Assembly (NCBI RefSeq): GCF_016802725.1
Contig: NC_052668.1
Coordinates: forward strand, 23,864,501 to 23,928,500
Reading direction: 5' to 3'
DNA: 64,000 bases
Source of the DNA: Solenopsis invicta
Lineage: Eukaryota > Arthropoda > Insecta > Hymenoptera > Formicidae
Within the stretch, counting starts at the first letter, position 1; the number at the start of each line of letters is the position of its first letter. Positions 1 through 12,079 of the stretch are shown piece by piece. The notes under the pieces were generated by a model, which was not told the origin of the DNA, did no database searches, and saw only the letters and a list, made by a program, of their open reading frames with translations. Position numbers and translations under genes: made by a program.

Positions 1-3000
1 TAATCGACGTCTCGTTGCGACGCCATGCTCTTGTTATTCAATCATCCAACACGCTGGATAATTGCTGTCCAACGGACAATCTCTTCTTTTCATCGTTTTG
101 GAAGGCAGAGTCAATAGAGAGGAATTAATATAATCTGACATAACGTAATGTACATGTCGTACTGAAATAGAGTCGTGAAACTGCCTCGTATGATTCAAGA
201 TACTGAATTAATCCAATCAATGTGTCCCACACCTCACTGCCAGACTAGAATAAATAAATGTAATATTAAATGTATAATAAGCAGGCTGCCCCGAAAGACG
301 GAGAATATATTCTTAGGAATAAGCGAGCGAGAACCAATCGCTAAACTATTTCAGATTATCTTTTCCTTCACCGCGCTCCATATAAACAACAAGTCACTTA
401 AGGCTTCACTTTTTCCTTTACGACCGATTAGCGCTGTCGATTCTGTTCCTCGAGAATCTAGTGTCGCCCGTTTTCTCATTCGTAATCTTCTAAGCCAATC
501 TTCAACCACACCAGAGTTTCGTTGGACAGATAAGGCTGTCCACAACAGCCGAGGCAATCTTCTCAGGTGGAAGACGTGGTGAAAGCTGTCTTTGTTTTTC
601 TCACTCTCTTTCTCGAGTGTACTCGACTATGCGTTGACCGTGACGCTAACGAAGAGAGTATACGGGAGAGAGGAGGATTCTCGAGCCGTCTAGCCGGCGC
701 GCATAACCACCATGCTTCGCCTATGCAAAAGGAATGGGCGAGGGTTGTTGCCAGGGTGACGGCCCGCCGGCGCCTGACTGGGAGGGTCGATACTACGACA
801 TCAACGTCACCAATTCGTTCTTCGTGTTTCAAAGACCATCCCTCCATTATCTCATGTTGCATCGTGAGAGAATGTACATTTTGTGATTTAAAGAAAACCG
901 AGATGCCACATTTCAGACTATACGTAACATTTACGATGTTGAATTATTCATCTTGTTTATTAAAGTGTTGTGTTAACGAGAAGACAAGATGATAATAGTA
1001 TAAAAATTGTAACCGGTTACTTTTCAGAAGAATTTCAAAACAAATTTACACCATCGCGCAATGAACTCCATCCAAATTAAAAAAAAAAAAAAAAATGTTA
1101 TTGCTATTACAAGTGCTATAATTACGACGCTTTGTGTCTAAAATTATTCGAATTCACGACAGAATTGTGTCGCAATAAATTGCGAGAGGAATAATAGATT
1201 CTAGCACAGCTCTAAAAAGAAAAGGCGCAATGCGCAACTACGTGCGCTTCAAGCGTAAGTCGTAAATAGCGTGCGCTATGCCATAATGCGACCGCGTCAG
1301 GGATAAAATAATACGCGTGGCGCGTTCAAAGTACATTCATTTTTCGAATAAATTGAGCTCGTCGAGCAACGGCTCCCGTGCTCAAACGAAAGGATATGCC
1401 GTTACTCCACTATAGCAAAAGTTTCAAAATTTACGATCCGCCGTATACCGTATGCGTTCCAGTAACCCGTAACTGCCCCAACAAAGGAAAGAAAAGCGCG
1501 AGCAACAGCATTGTTACGACTTCGTGGAAGATATAAAGATAATCATTTAACTTCACCCGGCATCATCGATCCATATCTCGCGCCGTTTTTGCCATTGTAA
1601 TATTCACAGTGCACGGACACGTTCGTCGCGTTAACGCAAAACACATCACATCCCAATTTTCACGCTTTCGCCGGCGTAAAGAAAACTCGATTGTCTCTCG
1701 TGACCGAAATATATTTCCGATGGTAAAACTGGTCCACGCGTGTAGAAAAAGATGTCAGATATAAACCCGAGAGCTATATCCACGCCAATTGAACTCTAAT
1801 GCCAACATCACGATTGATGCATCAACTTGTTCTAATACCTAGGTGGTACAACAAAGCTATCTCAATCCTGATTCTTTAATTACTTCAACTTTCTTGACAG
1901 ATGCATCAGGACGCAACGAGCGAGGAGCAACAAATCCCCACGAACCCTTGCAAAGCGATCGCGATACGGTTCGTAAAATTTTACGACGTCGATATCCTTC
2001 GAGCGGCAACTCGAAGGCCTAAGTTCTTCTCCGATCGCGGATACGCAATCGTTTCGCGATTTCTCGCCAAAACGGAGAAGAATACTCTTCACGGGGGCGT
2101 GCAAAGGTGTTCATTCGTGCTGAACGATCGAGCGATCGACCCAACGTGAAATATCAGCATCCTACTGTAATGGTGCGGGTTCGCGACCTCTCTCGCATAA
2201 AAGATACTCCATCTGCGGTCCGGAAACGCCTTAAACACACGGCACTGCCACCGTTCATCAAAGAACTCCCTTAAACTCTCATGAACGTAAACGCTTTACT
2301 TTGAGAGATACTAACTGTATATACATTTTTTTTTGTCAAAGGTACATAGTAAAAAAAGAAATAAAATGCAATTTTAACATTTTTGCATATTCCAAAAAGT
2401 CCACTTAAAATTTTAAGTTAAAATAACTCAAAAGTTAGGTTAAAATAACTTAAAATAAAAGTTATTTTAACCTAACTTTTGAGTTATTTTAATTTAAAAT
2501 TTAGAGCGGACTTTCTGGGACATTTCATTTTTTTACTGTGTAGATACTACCGCGTAATAAGAACAGAAAGGTTTCGCTAAGATATCTAAAGACTAATCTG
2601 GTTTCGGATTTAAAAATAATTTTGTTAGATTGTCAAAATAATGTAGAACGTACAAATTGCGAGAATGTGAAATCTTCTTGCAGCATTACCGATAATTAAA
2701 CGTCCATCATAATTATTTTAATGATCCAATAAAATTATTAGATCTAGCTCAATTTTTCAGCAGGTAAAATTCTTGTGTTAATGCATAAACAATAGTTACT
2801 TCCAGTTATAGTCAATAAAGCGTAACTTTACGAAGAATAACTACATGACGGCAAACCGTCGATTTCTCCACAAACAACTAGACATCCGCGTTTCAAAGAA
2901 TTGCTCGCGCTGATTCTGCAAACGACAATACAATTCAGCATCGGTTTGGCTTCGATGCATTCCGATTGGAGGTAAACACGGTCAAGCAGAAATGTCTGGA

Positions 3001-6000
3001 AATTTACCATCGGGATCTGTACGTACGCAACATGTTTGCAGACAGCGAACGATGTTTGTAAACGGCGGTGCAAGTGGTCACGGCAGCGCGTGGTCAGACT
3101 GCTCGAATCTCTCGGCGGGTATCGCAATAAGGAAGACGGAAGATGCAACGTAACCTTGCTGCGCGCGACACAAATACGAGTTCATTCCAAAGCGGAAAAA
3201 CAAAGCGGAATTTGCGCGAGAGCCTGGCGGAGAATCCGAACGTTAATTTCTCGAGCGTTTAATTGAAGACGAAAAAAAGAAACATTGCAAGTAAACGATC
3301 GCTAAAAGTTTCTAATTGCGAGATAAGCGTGGCGTGCGCTGGACTTCAGTAGAATATATTGATAGAAACTTTAGATTACGATATTATTTAACAAACATTA
3401 AATCTTATCTCTCGGATAAGCTACGCAATTTTAATTTTTTGTTAATTCGCACGTAACTTCTTTCTTGTTAGAGTAAATACGAGGTGTAAGCTGTTTTGAT
3501 TGATGGCTACCAGCCATGCTATGGTGGCCCAGTTAAAAGTGCCGTCTGAAAGTGTAACTAATTAGACACTTTCGAAAGTTACCGCAGAGTCTGACGTGAC
3601 AGTGTTTCATTCGGTTGCTTTACCGCAGACGCGATATTAATACACGTAATTGATGGAGAAAATCCACATTCTATTAGTAATCCACGGGGATACGAAAAAA
3701 TCGCGATATTTGTGCACGATAATTAAACATAAGCAAAAACATTTTTAATCTCTGTAAATTGCACGCACGTGCGGCTCGAAAACGTCCCTTAATACTTATT
3801 AAAAGAGTTCAAGGGCTCAGGAATTTCTAAAGAAATTGGAACTCTTCCTGATAATTTTATCTCCGAAATATACAAACTTGGGAGAGAGCCAAAAAAGTAT
3901 CAAGCGAACGTAATGACATTTTATCTGACGGAAATTTCACCCCATTTCCAGACTTTGCATCCATTCTTGGCAAGAATTCTCAATGTCTCAGAAAATAAAA
4001 AAGCATTATTTTAACGTTTTTGAGACCTCAGCAAAATTTCAAACTAGTACGTGATGGTGTTAAAACAAAGCTACCCAATATAGGGGTGCTTTTCACGTCT
4101 AATCAACTATGACACAAATTCATCAAAATTAAATCCATGTATAATTACATAGTTAGAAATTATTTCTAACCATCGTTTCACAGTTTATTCCTAACCGTAT
4201 GATTATATGGTTAGAAATTAATTTTTTAATAAATTTCTCGAATTTTTTCATCGATTTACTTCGAATAACGATGCAAAGTTGCATGAAACCCCGAGAAAGC
4301 AAAGTTTAAAGCACTCCAGTGTAAAATATTGTATTAATATAATTTAAGCTATCACAATTCGACTTGAGCGCCAACTTAAACGTTCGAATTGAATAACAAT
4401 CGCATTGCAAAATTTCGATTCGTGCTTTCTCGTTGCAGTTCTCGTTGTGTGGCCGCGTCGAATCCGCCGTCATCGCCCGAACGAGCGCGATTGCGAAACG
4501 CGAAGGTACGGCCGCGGTCCGACGACTGCGTGGGCGGCCGCTAAGGAGAAACGGCCATGATTCAGAAACGCGTGCACGCGCTAAGGGGATAACCGTAATA
4601 TCGCGAAACGGCTACATAAACCGTGACCCACCTCAAGCGAGTGTGCGGGCTGCGCGCACCTGCGACGGCCGGCGGCACGCAGCGAGCCTTTACGCACGTG
4701 TTACACCTTGTTAAGCTTGCGACCTTTGCATCGCTCCTAGCACTCGCACGCATTAATAATACTCCCTAAGCTAAGCAGCTGCATGTATGATTAAACGACG
4801 GTGACGTGAGAAATTGTCGATCGAGACGTCCAACTTTCGTTAAAAAGAAAAAAATCGTCAGTGTCGTCACGTCGGCTGTTACGTCAACTGACCGATACTC
4901 CGATATTAGATATAAAATGAAACGTGTATTTTTTTTTTTTAATAATATGTGGTGTGAATGTTTATATATTTTTAAACGTAGGTTAACGTATACTGTATGA
5001 TTTGTCGTATTTTTCCGAATTGTCTGTATCAGTGATGCAAATTAGCATGCCGAATTTACGAACCGCTTTATTTTCTGCTCTTATTTATCATTTATTCGTT
5101 ATTATTTTTCCGATTTATTTGTTCACTCGTTCTTGCAAATATCAACCTGATTCTGCGCTCATTGCTGTACGACGCTATTGGCAGGGGAATATGATATGTG
5201 GGACGTTCATTACGACGACTTACCGAGGATTGTCGTTACTACCTATCTTTCGGGTCAACGGTAACACGATCCTCGTCGAACACGCCACCCCGTGACTGGA
5301 ACAGAAGTCCCTTTCGACAATCGAGATTGCCGCGATCGAATTCTCTTATTGCACAATTAATTGGGGCATATACGGACGGAAAGATCGATTAATCGTGGGA
5401 CCGATAAAGAGCAAAACAAATTGAACGACGGATCGATACGGAGAATTTTCTCCCTTCGTAGGTCTCGAAGTTTCGCGGGGAGCAATTCCGACGCGTTCTG
5501 TGAACATGTCAATCACAGAAACAACAGAAGATAAATCCGAAAACCTCGCGAAAGCCACGCTTCCCTCGGTCATGCGTGACTCGCGTGCGAGCTAGCGCCT
5601 TTGGAAAAATCCCGCGCGATCCTCTCCTCCTCCTTGAAATTCTCTCCATCGGCCACCGTCGTCGAAACAGGACGATCGGCAAAATCGGGTCAAATTCGTT
5701 CCGTCTAAAGTCTCGGCATCGATCGATTACGATCTCGACCGTGATTTACGAGCCTGAAAGGCGCTGCCACACGAGGAGAAACTTCGCGTACGAGCGCGCG
5801 CGCACGTCAAATCGATCTTTTGTCACACTTTAACGCGCTGTTGCCCTAACCCGTGCGGAATTTATGACGAGACGTTAAACATCGATAGATCGCGTAGCGG
5901 CCTTCGCGCCAGCGAGCAGATTTCTTCGGCCCCAACCGACGCAGACGTGCCGATCGTTTCGTCTGGCTGCTCGCAGTGCTAAGCGCAACCGACGTGTGCC

Positions 6001-6930
6001 TGATCTCTCCTCATGCGACTCGACACATCCATCTGATCTTCGATCGTGCGATTCGGCATGTATCTCGAGCTTTCGTCGCGCAACGCAACGCTTCTGCCGC
6101 GAGGAAAGTCGGCGCGAATTTACGATGGCGAGAAATGTTACGATCGCGAGTTCTTTGCGATTTTAATTCTGGGAAGAAAAACAATTAGCTATCCCAACGT
6201 CCTAATTATATAATGCCACAGGGTGATGTGTCACGATCTCACACGTTAACATCGGCAACACTGTTCCCATTGATATAGTAAAATTTTTAGGATAACAGAA
6301 TTTCTCATAAAAATTATCTGAGTTTTAAAAAGAAAAGAAAAACACGAAAAAAATTGCGTGAAAGCAATATTTCAACTCTCGTTATTGTAAATCGAGTTTC
6401 AAACTAAATTCTTCTTGTTTCTACATGATGGGCACATACGAGGCTCAGACAGTATCGGATTTACTTAATCCGGAGCACGAATGTCCGCCGGCCATCCGGA
6501 CGAAAGATAATACACAGAAATCGAGGACGACGGATTAGGAAAATAATTCGCTTTCACGCGATTCAACGGCCGGAAACTTGTTCGGCCGCGGGAGATCAAT
6601 TCAACAATTAATCGTATGTATTTGAATATTTTTTATACGCTTTCTAGTAGTTCTGCTAAGTGTTAACAGGTGTAAACAGTGTTAACGCTAACAGAAAATC
6701 TCGCGTAATTAAAACGCAGGCGAGATTATAATTAAAAAAAAAAAAAAAAATAAGACACGCTCGCGCGTACACTCGTACAGTTCCGCGTTCTCTAGACGGA
6801 CGCGTGTAATTAAAATTGATTACGCGATGTTATCGCGTTATTACGAGGCATTACTTTTTAGTGGCAAAATTTCCAAAAACAGCTAAGATATTTGTTGCAA
6901 GTACTGGTGAGATTAATTTAATTACCACTA
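1..6930. other. No recognisable gene; non-coding
   Basis: AT-rich DNA with CpG-rich patches near 0.55-0.85, 4.43-4.75 and 5.58-6.1 kb. Short open frames here lack splice context or family resemblance. Only the MITE at 2.34-2.54 kb is called. A small palindrome around a repeated GTTAGAAATTA motif lies near 4.15-4.22 kb. Confidence 0.6.
2343..2542. mobile_element. 200-bp palindromic MITE, TA-flanked (mariner-like ends)
   Basis: Termini TACATAGTAAAAAAAG and CTTTTTACTGTGTA type are inverted copies: the right end read backwards is TACACAGTAAAAAAATGAAATG. The interior is a long near-palindrome built on AACTCAAAAGTTAGGTTAAAA. TA at both ends fits Tc1/mariner-type insertion. No coding capacity. Confidence 0.7.
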
Positions 6931-7059
6931 ATGCTCAGAGAAAGAGTGGAAGAGAAGGAGGATCATGTACTTCTTAAATCTTTGACCTTGAAAGCTGTAA
7001 TGGATCACGTGAAGTATGCGCTGAAGGAGCCTCCAATTATATGCGACAAGTACAAATAG
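6931..7059 (+). CDS. Candidate 42-aa small ORF or terminal exon
   Basis: ATG at 6931 to TAG at 7057-7059. The peptide is charged and helical (MLRERVEEKEDHVLLKSLTL, then MDHVKYALKEPPIICDKYK). Codon use looks more coding-like than the flanks. The sequence attaccactaatgctcag just inside it could act as an acceptor, making this a last coding exon rather than an independent ORF. No family recognised and no partner exon seen. Confidence 0.2.
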   Translation: MLRERVEEKEDHVLLKSLTLKAVMDHVKYALKEPPIICDKYK

Positions 7060-8792
7060 CTAGCGAGCATGACAGTAGCGGACGATACGTATAAGGAAGG
7101 ACTATGCCATTTTAACGGTACATACGAGTTATCTCTGTCGAACAAATTGTCCTCTTTTTTGCTTTCTCACGTAATTAGCCGCGATCTTTTTAGTAAAAAC
7201 GCAAGTCGTTTCTGTGCTGTAAAAATGATATCGTGCCATGACGCGCAATTATCGCAATTTTATGAAAACGTTGAAAGTAGTGCCATTCTGTAAAGCTACA
7301 AAAATCTAATTGCAACGCTTACCATTTAACTCTAACAGATTGCAGCAAAATACAACTCGCGAATTGATCTTAAAGAATTTTTTATTCTATAAAAAATTTT
7401 CTCTACGCCAATTTCTAAAAGTATTAATAAACTGATAAAAAAAACAACACGGAACTTTAACAGCTTTTAAAATACAGTTCAGAATTCTATTATCGAAAAA
7501 AAATAGAGCCACCATGTGGATCAAGAAAAATTTGATTTGTTTGTTTTGTTAGAACGCACGCAACGCTACGTCATTTGCGCATAATACTGGCCCGACCTTA
7601 ATTACTCTTAATTCAACGACGGTAATGACAATTAACGGTTGGCACATTTCTCGTTGCGCCTTCGATAATAATTGAACTCTCGTATCACTCTGATATCCGC
7701 CGCGTCATATCTGCTGATCAAGTCACACATTAATATCCGCTCAAATTTTCCAGACTCAATTAATTTTCGACTGATCCCGTTATACTTCTAAATATTTGAG
7801 ATTTCTTATTAAAATAACCGCATTCTATCTACATTATTTATATGGATATATTTTGAACTTATTAGATTTCAATAGATGATTTATACGTGAAAAGTGATCA
7901 AATAAACGTTTCGTATGCGATATTCCAACCAATTTAAAAGGTAAAAAATATCTTTAATATATGGTCTAATAAAACTTTTCCTCGTTCTTCAAACTCTTTC
8001 TCAAAAAAAAATGGAGCATTACTATCAACTGACATGATCTTAGCTCAAATTGGAACGTCGATGCAATCATTGCCAACTGGCAACGGGATACATTTAAAGA
8101 TTAGAGTACGGCGCAGCGTGCCTTATTGCGCTGAAACTTTCTTTCGGCACGAAAGTACAAATATATCACTGCCATCGTGTTAATTAATAATTCATTTTTA
8201 TATAAAATTATGACTAAGAATAATAACTGTACATTTATATATGCGCGATATTAATGACAAGAAATTTTCTGAAAGTTACAATTTTATGAGAAATTCTCTC
8301 TTATGATATTTTCATATTAAATGATCGATGGTATTTAAAAAGAAATAAAAATAGAAGCAATTTCTTTTGGAAATATTCCACAACTGTGTTCGCCAGAGTC
8401 AAACGCGCGCATATATCTTTCTTCTAGTTTTTCGCGTAATTTTCTACGCGAAAGGAACGCAAGAGAAACGGCGAAGGGGCGACGTCACAGCAATTTTACG
8501 GGCAAATCGAGCCAAGTCTATTTTCAAAATTCAATCGTTACTTGCGTCTCCTCGCAGTGGAGCTCATGCCAAGAATGATCTTTCGCTAAATGAGATATGA
8601 CACAAACTGCACACTGATGCTGATTATCGAAAAGATTGGTCATAAATATCTCAATAAGATACGTGAAGCCTGTGATGCTTCAGTACCAAGATAATATCCA
8701 ACATAATGTCTGAGAGAGGTCTATTTTAGAATATCTCATTTATCACACGATATCGCCTATCCTCGCGCTATCAAAAAATAATGAAGATTTAC

Positions 8793-8825
8793 CTGGATTT
8801 TGGATAGCCATTTTCGCGCAAGTAG
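8793..8825 (-). other. Candidate 33-nt microexon, minus strand
   Basis: Behind a run of about 18 T residues ending cgcgcag| lies a 33-nt segment ending ATCCAG|GTAAAT, a good donor. All three frames are open; 33 nt would keep the frame. It lies about 85 nt downstream of the ratchet-like site at 8911, a distance at which a cryptic exon is often defined by a recursive site. It could equally be chance. Confidence 0.2.
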
Positions 8826-8905
8826 CTGCGCGAAAAAAAAAAAAAAAAACGAAACTATAAGCCCTTGAGTGCTGCTGCGAGTGTAATTTTACAGAGCGAT
8901 TTGTG

Positions 8906-8932
8906 ACTCACCTGTAACAGAAAAACGCACAC
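8906..8932 (-). other. Recursive-splice-site-like element on the minus strand
   Basis: On the minus strand gtgtgcgtttttctgttacag is followed without a gap by GTGAGT, junction between 8912 and 8911. This is the acceptor-donor fusion expected of a zero-length (recursive) splice site. It is the second such element on the minus strand in the window, about 25 kb from the one at 34.17 kb, which fits a long intron of a minus-strand gene. No flanking coding exon is needed at such a site. Confidence 0.4.
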
Positions 8933-11900
8933 TTGTTAAGAAAATATTACATTAAATGCGTAACATATTCTTCTAATAAAAAAATTAAACAAGCGATTAT
9001 TCCTTCTAGCCATGCCATCATAATTGTAAATGTCACTCTGATTTATAGCAAAGCAAATTTGTATTAATTTATGCGATAAGTTTTAATTAGTGCTTCAACT
9101 TGAAACCACAAACATCTACCCTCCACTGTTGGGAAACCAGAAATAATTAACAGTTTCCTGCCCGAGAGAGTTTTCCCTATGAACAATTTCTCAGCCTTTT
9201 CTCTACCATTTAGTTTAGACATTTCGAGACATTTATCTCGGATTTCCTTTGATTTAATTTTTCATCGTTCGTTCGAAAGTTGTTTGCGAAGTCATAACGG
9301 AGCTATTGGAATGTGACGAAAAGGAGCGAGGAGAAAGGGGAGCAGAAACATACGTTTGTGATAATACAGTAAATAGAGAACGACGCTCGATTGCACTCTG
9401 ATGGGGAAATTTAATTGAATAGGCGATATGCGTCGATAGCGAGTCAACCGGAAAAGCGATCGCATGAAAAATCACGATCAAATGCAGAACGCCGTTCGTA
9501 AATTCTTTTTTTTTACCACTGAGGGCAACGTGTCGCCTGCACTCATAAAAGCTACTCGCTCCCGGCTTGAACATGCAGGACGCCGTGTCGATACACGTTA
9601 AATTATGAAGCAAGAAATTTTCCACGTTACCCCAGAGTGTTGTAGGCAACGCGCGCACTTTCTCTCATCTATTCTAAAAAAAAAAATTGTTTCAAGAAAA
9701 TTTTTTAAAAATTTTATTCAACATACTTCGCAATAATTTTACTATTTTTCATGCATTAAAGATTTTAATCGCAACTGAATTCCAAATTTAAAACAAATTT
9801 AATTTCTTATCTAAGATAAATAAATTATCTTTTTTATCTTTTGGCTTCTTTTGACTTTTGTTTAAAAATCAAATAAAAATAAGTATAATTTTATTATTAA
9901 TTTAAACACTTTTTATTGCGAGGTCAATTTCTTATTTAAAGCTTCGTTTAATCGACGTTACTTTATGAATTTATTTAAATGCATTTAAAAAATATATAAT
10001 AATTGTATCAATCATATTTTTATTCTTTTTTTTTGTTGGATTTAATCTTTAACGAGCGACGGTATTGTCGAGAAACCCGGAACAGAATGCGCTGTTTTCG
10101 CTGACGGCTGCAGGAATCTGCAGCTCCGATAGTCGACGTCGAGTACACAGGCATCACAGTCTGCGAGCTTCGCTCGCCAGACGTCGTGGTCGAGAAATTG
10201 TGAACAGTGTTGTGCGCCTTCAGCGGCGACGATTCGAGGCGAGAGGCTACACGCCCGAAAAATGCGAAGCGCGCGCGCTTCCAAAAGACGCTTTTAGAGC
10301 GGCACCTCCTGCCGACCGGGTATCGCGAGGATCGACCCCCAACCCGTTAGTAAAATTAGAACCACGACGTGCCCGGCGCGATTCGCATTCCTTTCGTTTA
10401 TTATCCTATTTCTGCCGCAATATGCGGAAATACTGCGTTAAAAATCCTGGATATTTATCGCACGCAGCGATTGTCGATAATTCTTATCGTGGATTCTGTG
10501 AATTTTTAAATAAATCGGTCTTAAAAAAAAATACGCACGGAGCTGAAAATGAAATGTCAAACGTTAACAATCATGTAACGAGAGTATGCATTTATATCAC
10601 GATTACATTGGACATATACAGTCCGTCGTCGGCAATTAATAACAATTCGTATGTAAAATTAGAACTTTCAGAGCGGCGATGCGTTCCCCCCGTTCCATAA
10701 GTTATTTCTGCGATCAGGTTCGAGTACTCTCGAACTCTCGTTTCACTTTTGTTTACCCTACGATCGATGCATTCGTAGTAGTGCGGCGCGGATCGAAGTT
10801 ACAGAATTACCGCGCTTTGCATGCTCGCGCGTTCTAAATTGTTCGCTCCGTGATATCGACGACACCGAGAGTTTCAAGTATCTCGAATAGAAAAACGGAG
10901 TGACTAATCATACAGAAAGAATTTGTGCACAGTTATTTCTAACCGATATTAAATCAACGTGTGTTAAATTAACTGTTGATTATATTTAAATTTTGTAATG
11001 CAAATCCAGTTGTCTATTCGTAATAAAGCCTTTTACATTTAAATAAATTAATGATCAACTTTCTGTTCATCAACCGATGGTTAATCCTTGAATCGTGCAA
11101 TCCAAGTTGCATTGCCAAACTTATGTGCAAGTGCGAACGTGCGATGGCTAGCGTGACATAAATTCCGGCTAAATGTAGGCGATTGGTAAGAAGGTAAATA
11201 ATGATTTCGGAAAATTATGTCACGGCTGTGCAATGCTCTCATTAGACGTTACTCGTTATAGTATATCAACTGATAAATTAGTAAATGAGCCTACTATCGC
11301 TTCGTTACGGTTCTTCGCGCGGTTACTCAACATCGGCGACGCTAAACGAATTCTAAAGACTCCGGGTTTTAGGTGCAATCACAAAGATTGAAGGGGAGAA
11401 CGGTCCGTCCGCGTTGCAATTGAATAGCAAACTGTGATAGGACCAAAAGAAAAAGAGAAAGGAGAAATGCGAATGCCACCGCGATAATTAATGGTTATAA
11501 GAGTAGTCTTATTGAAATAGGCACGTGCAGGACGAGGAGGTCCTAACCGGTTAGAAGGCGACCTTTTCTCTAGAGAATGTTAATAGATGTGTCGAATCGA
11601 GAAATAGTACTGCGATGCGTCCTATTGATCGCCTCGTATTGATTATCATTAAATGCTTATCATTAAATTAAATTAGATATGTGATTTCAAACTTTATTTA
11701 TCTCGCAATTGTAGACAGTTTGTTAATTAATTATCTCCAACTATATAATAATATTGATTTTCATTCACGTTGAATAAAAATCGGGCTACTTAAGATTTCC
11801 CGTATCCTGAGAAAATATTAGGAAATCCGAGTCTAATGGTTTTCCTCGAATTTCGCTGTGCAATACTCTGGAGCAATTTTCTAGAACTATTTTCAAAAGC

Positions 11901-12029
11901 GTGACTTCGAGTCGTTACCGCAATCTCTTGTCAGCTAATTAACTGCAAATCACATTGCCACATTATGAGCCCGATTATGCAGAGCGAGCGGCTACATCAA
12001 GCGCTTATTTGGCATTTTTTAGTTTCAAT

Positions 12030-12030
12030 T

Positions 12031-12076
<46 letters not shown>
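12030..12076. repeat. (CT)n microsatellite
   Basis: About 47 bp of almost pure CT with one CG interruption. Confidence 0.95.

Positions 12077-12079
<3 letters not shown>

Noticed and set aside
10065..10700. 211-codon open frame, plus strand
   Set aside because: First half Arg/Ala-rich from CpG-rich DNA, second half AT-rich, no consistent codon bias or domain; begins without a canonical ATG.
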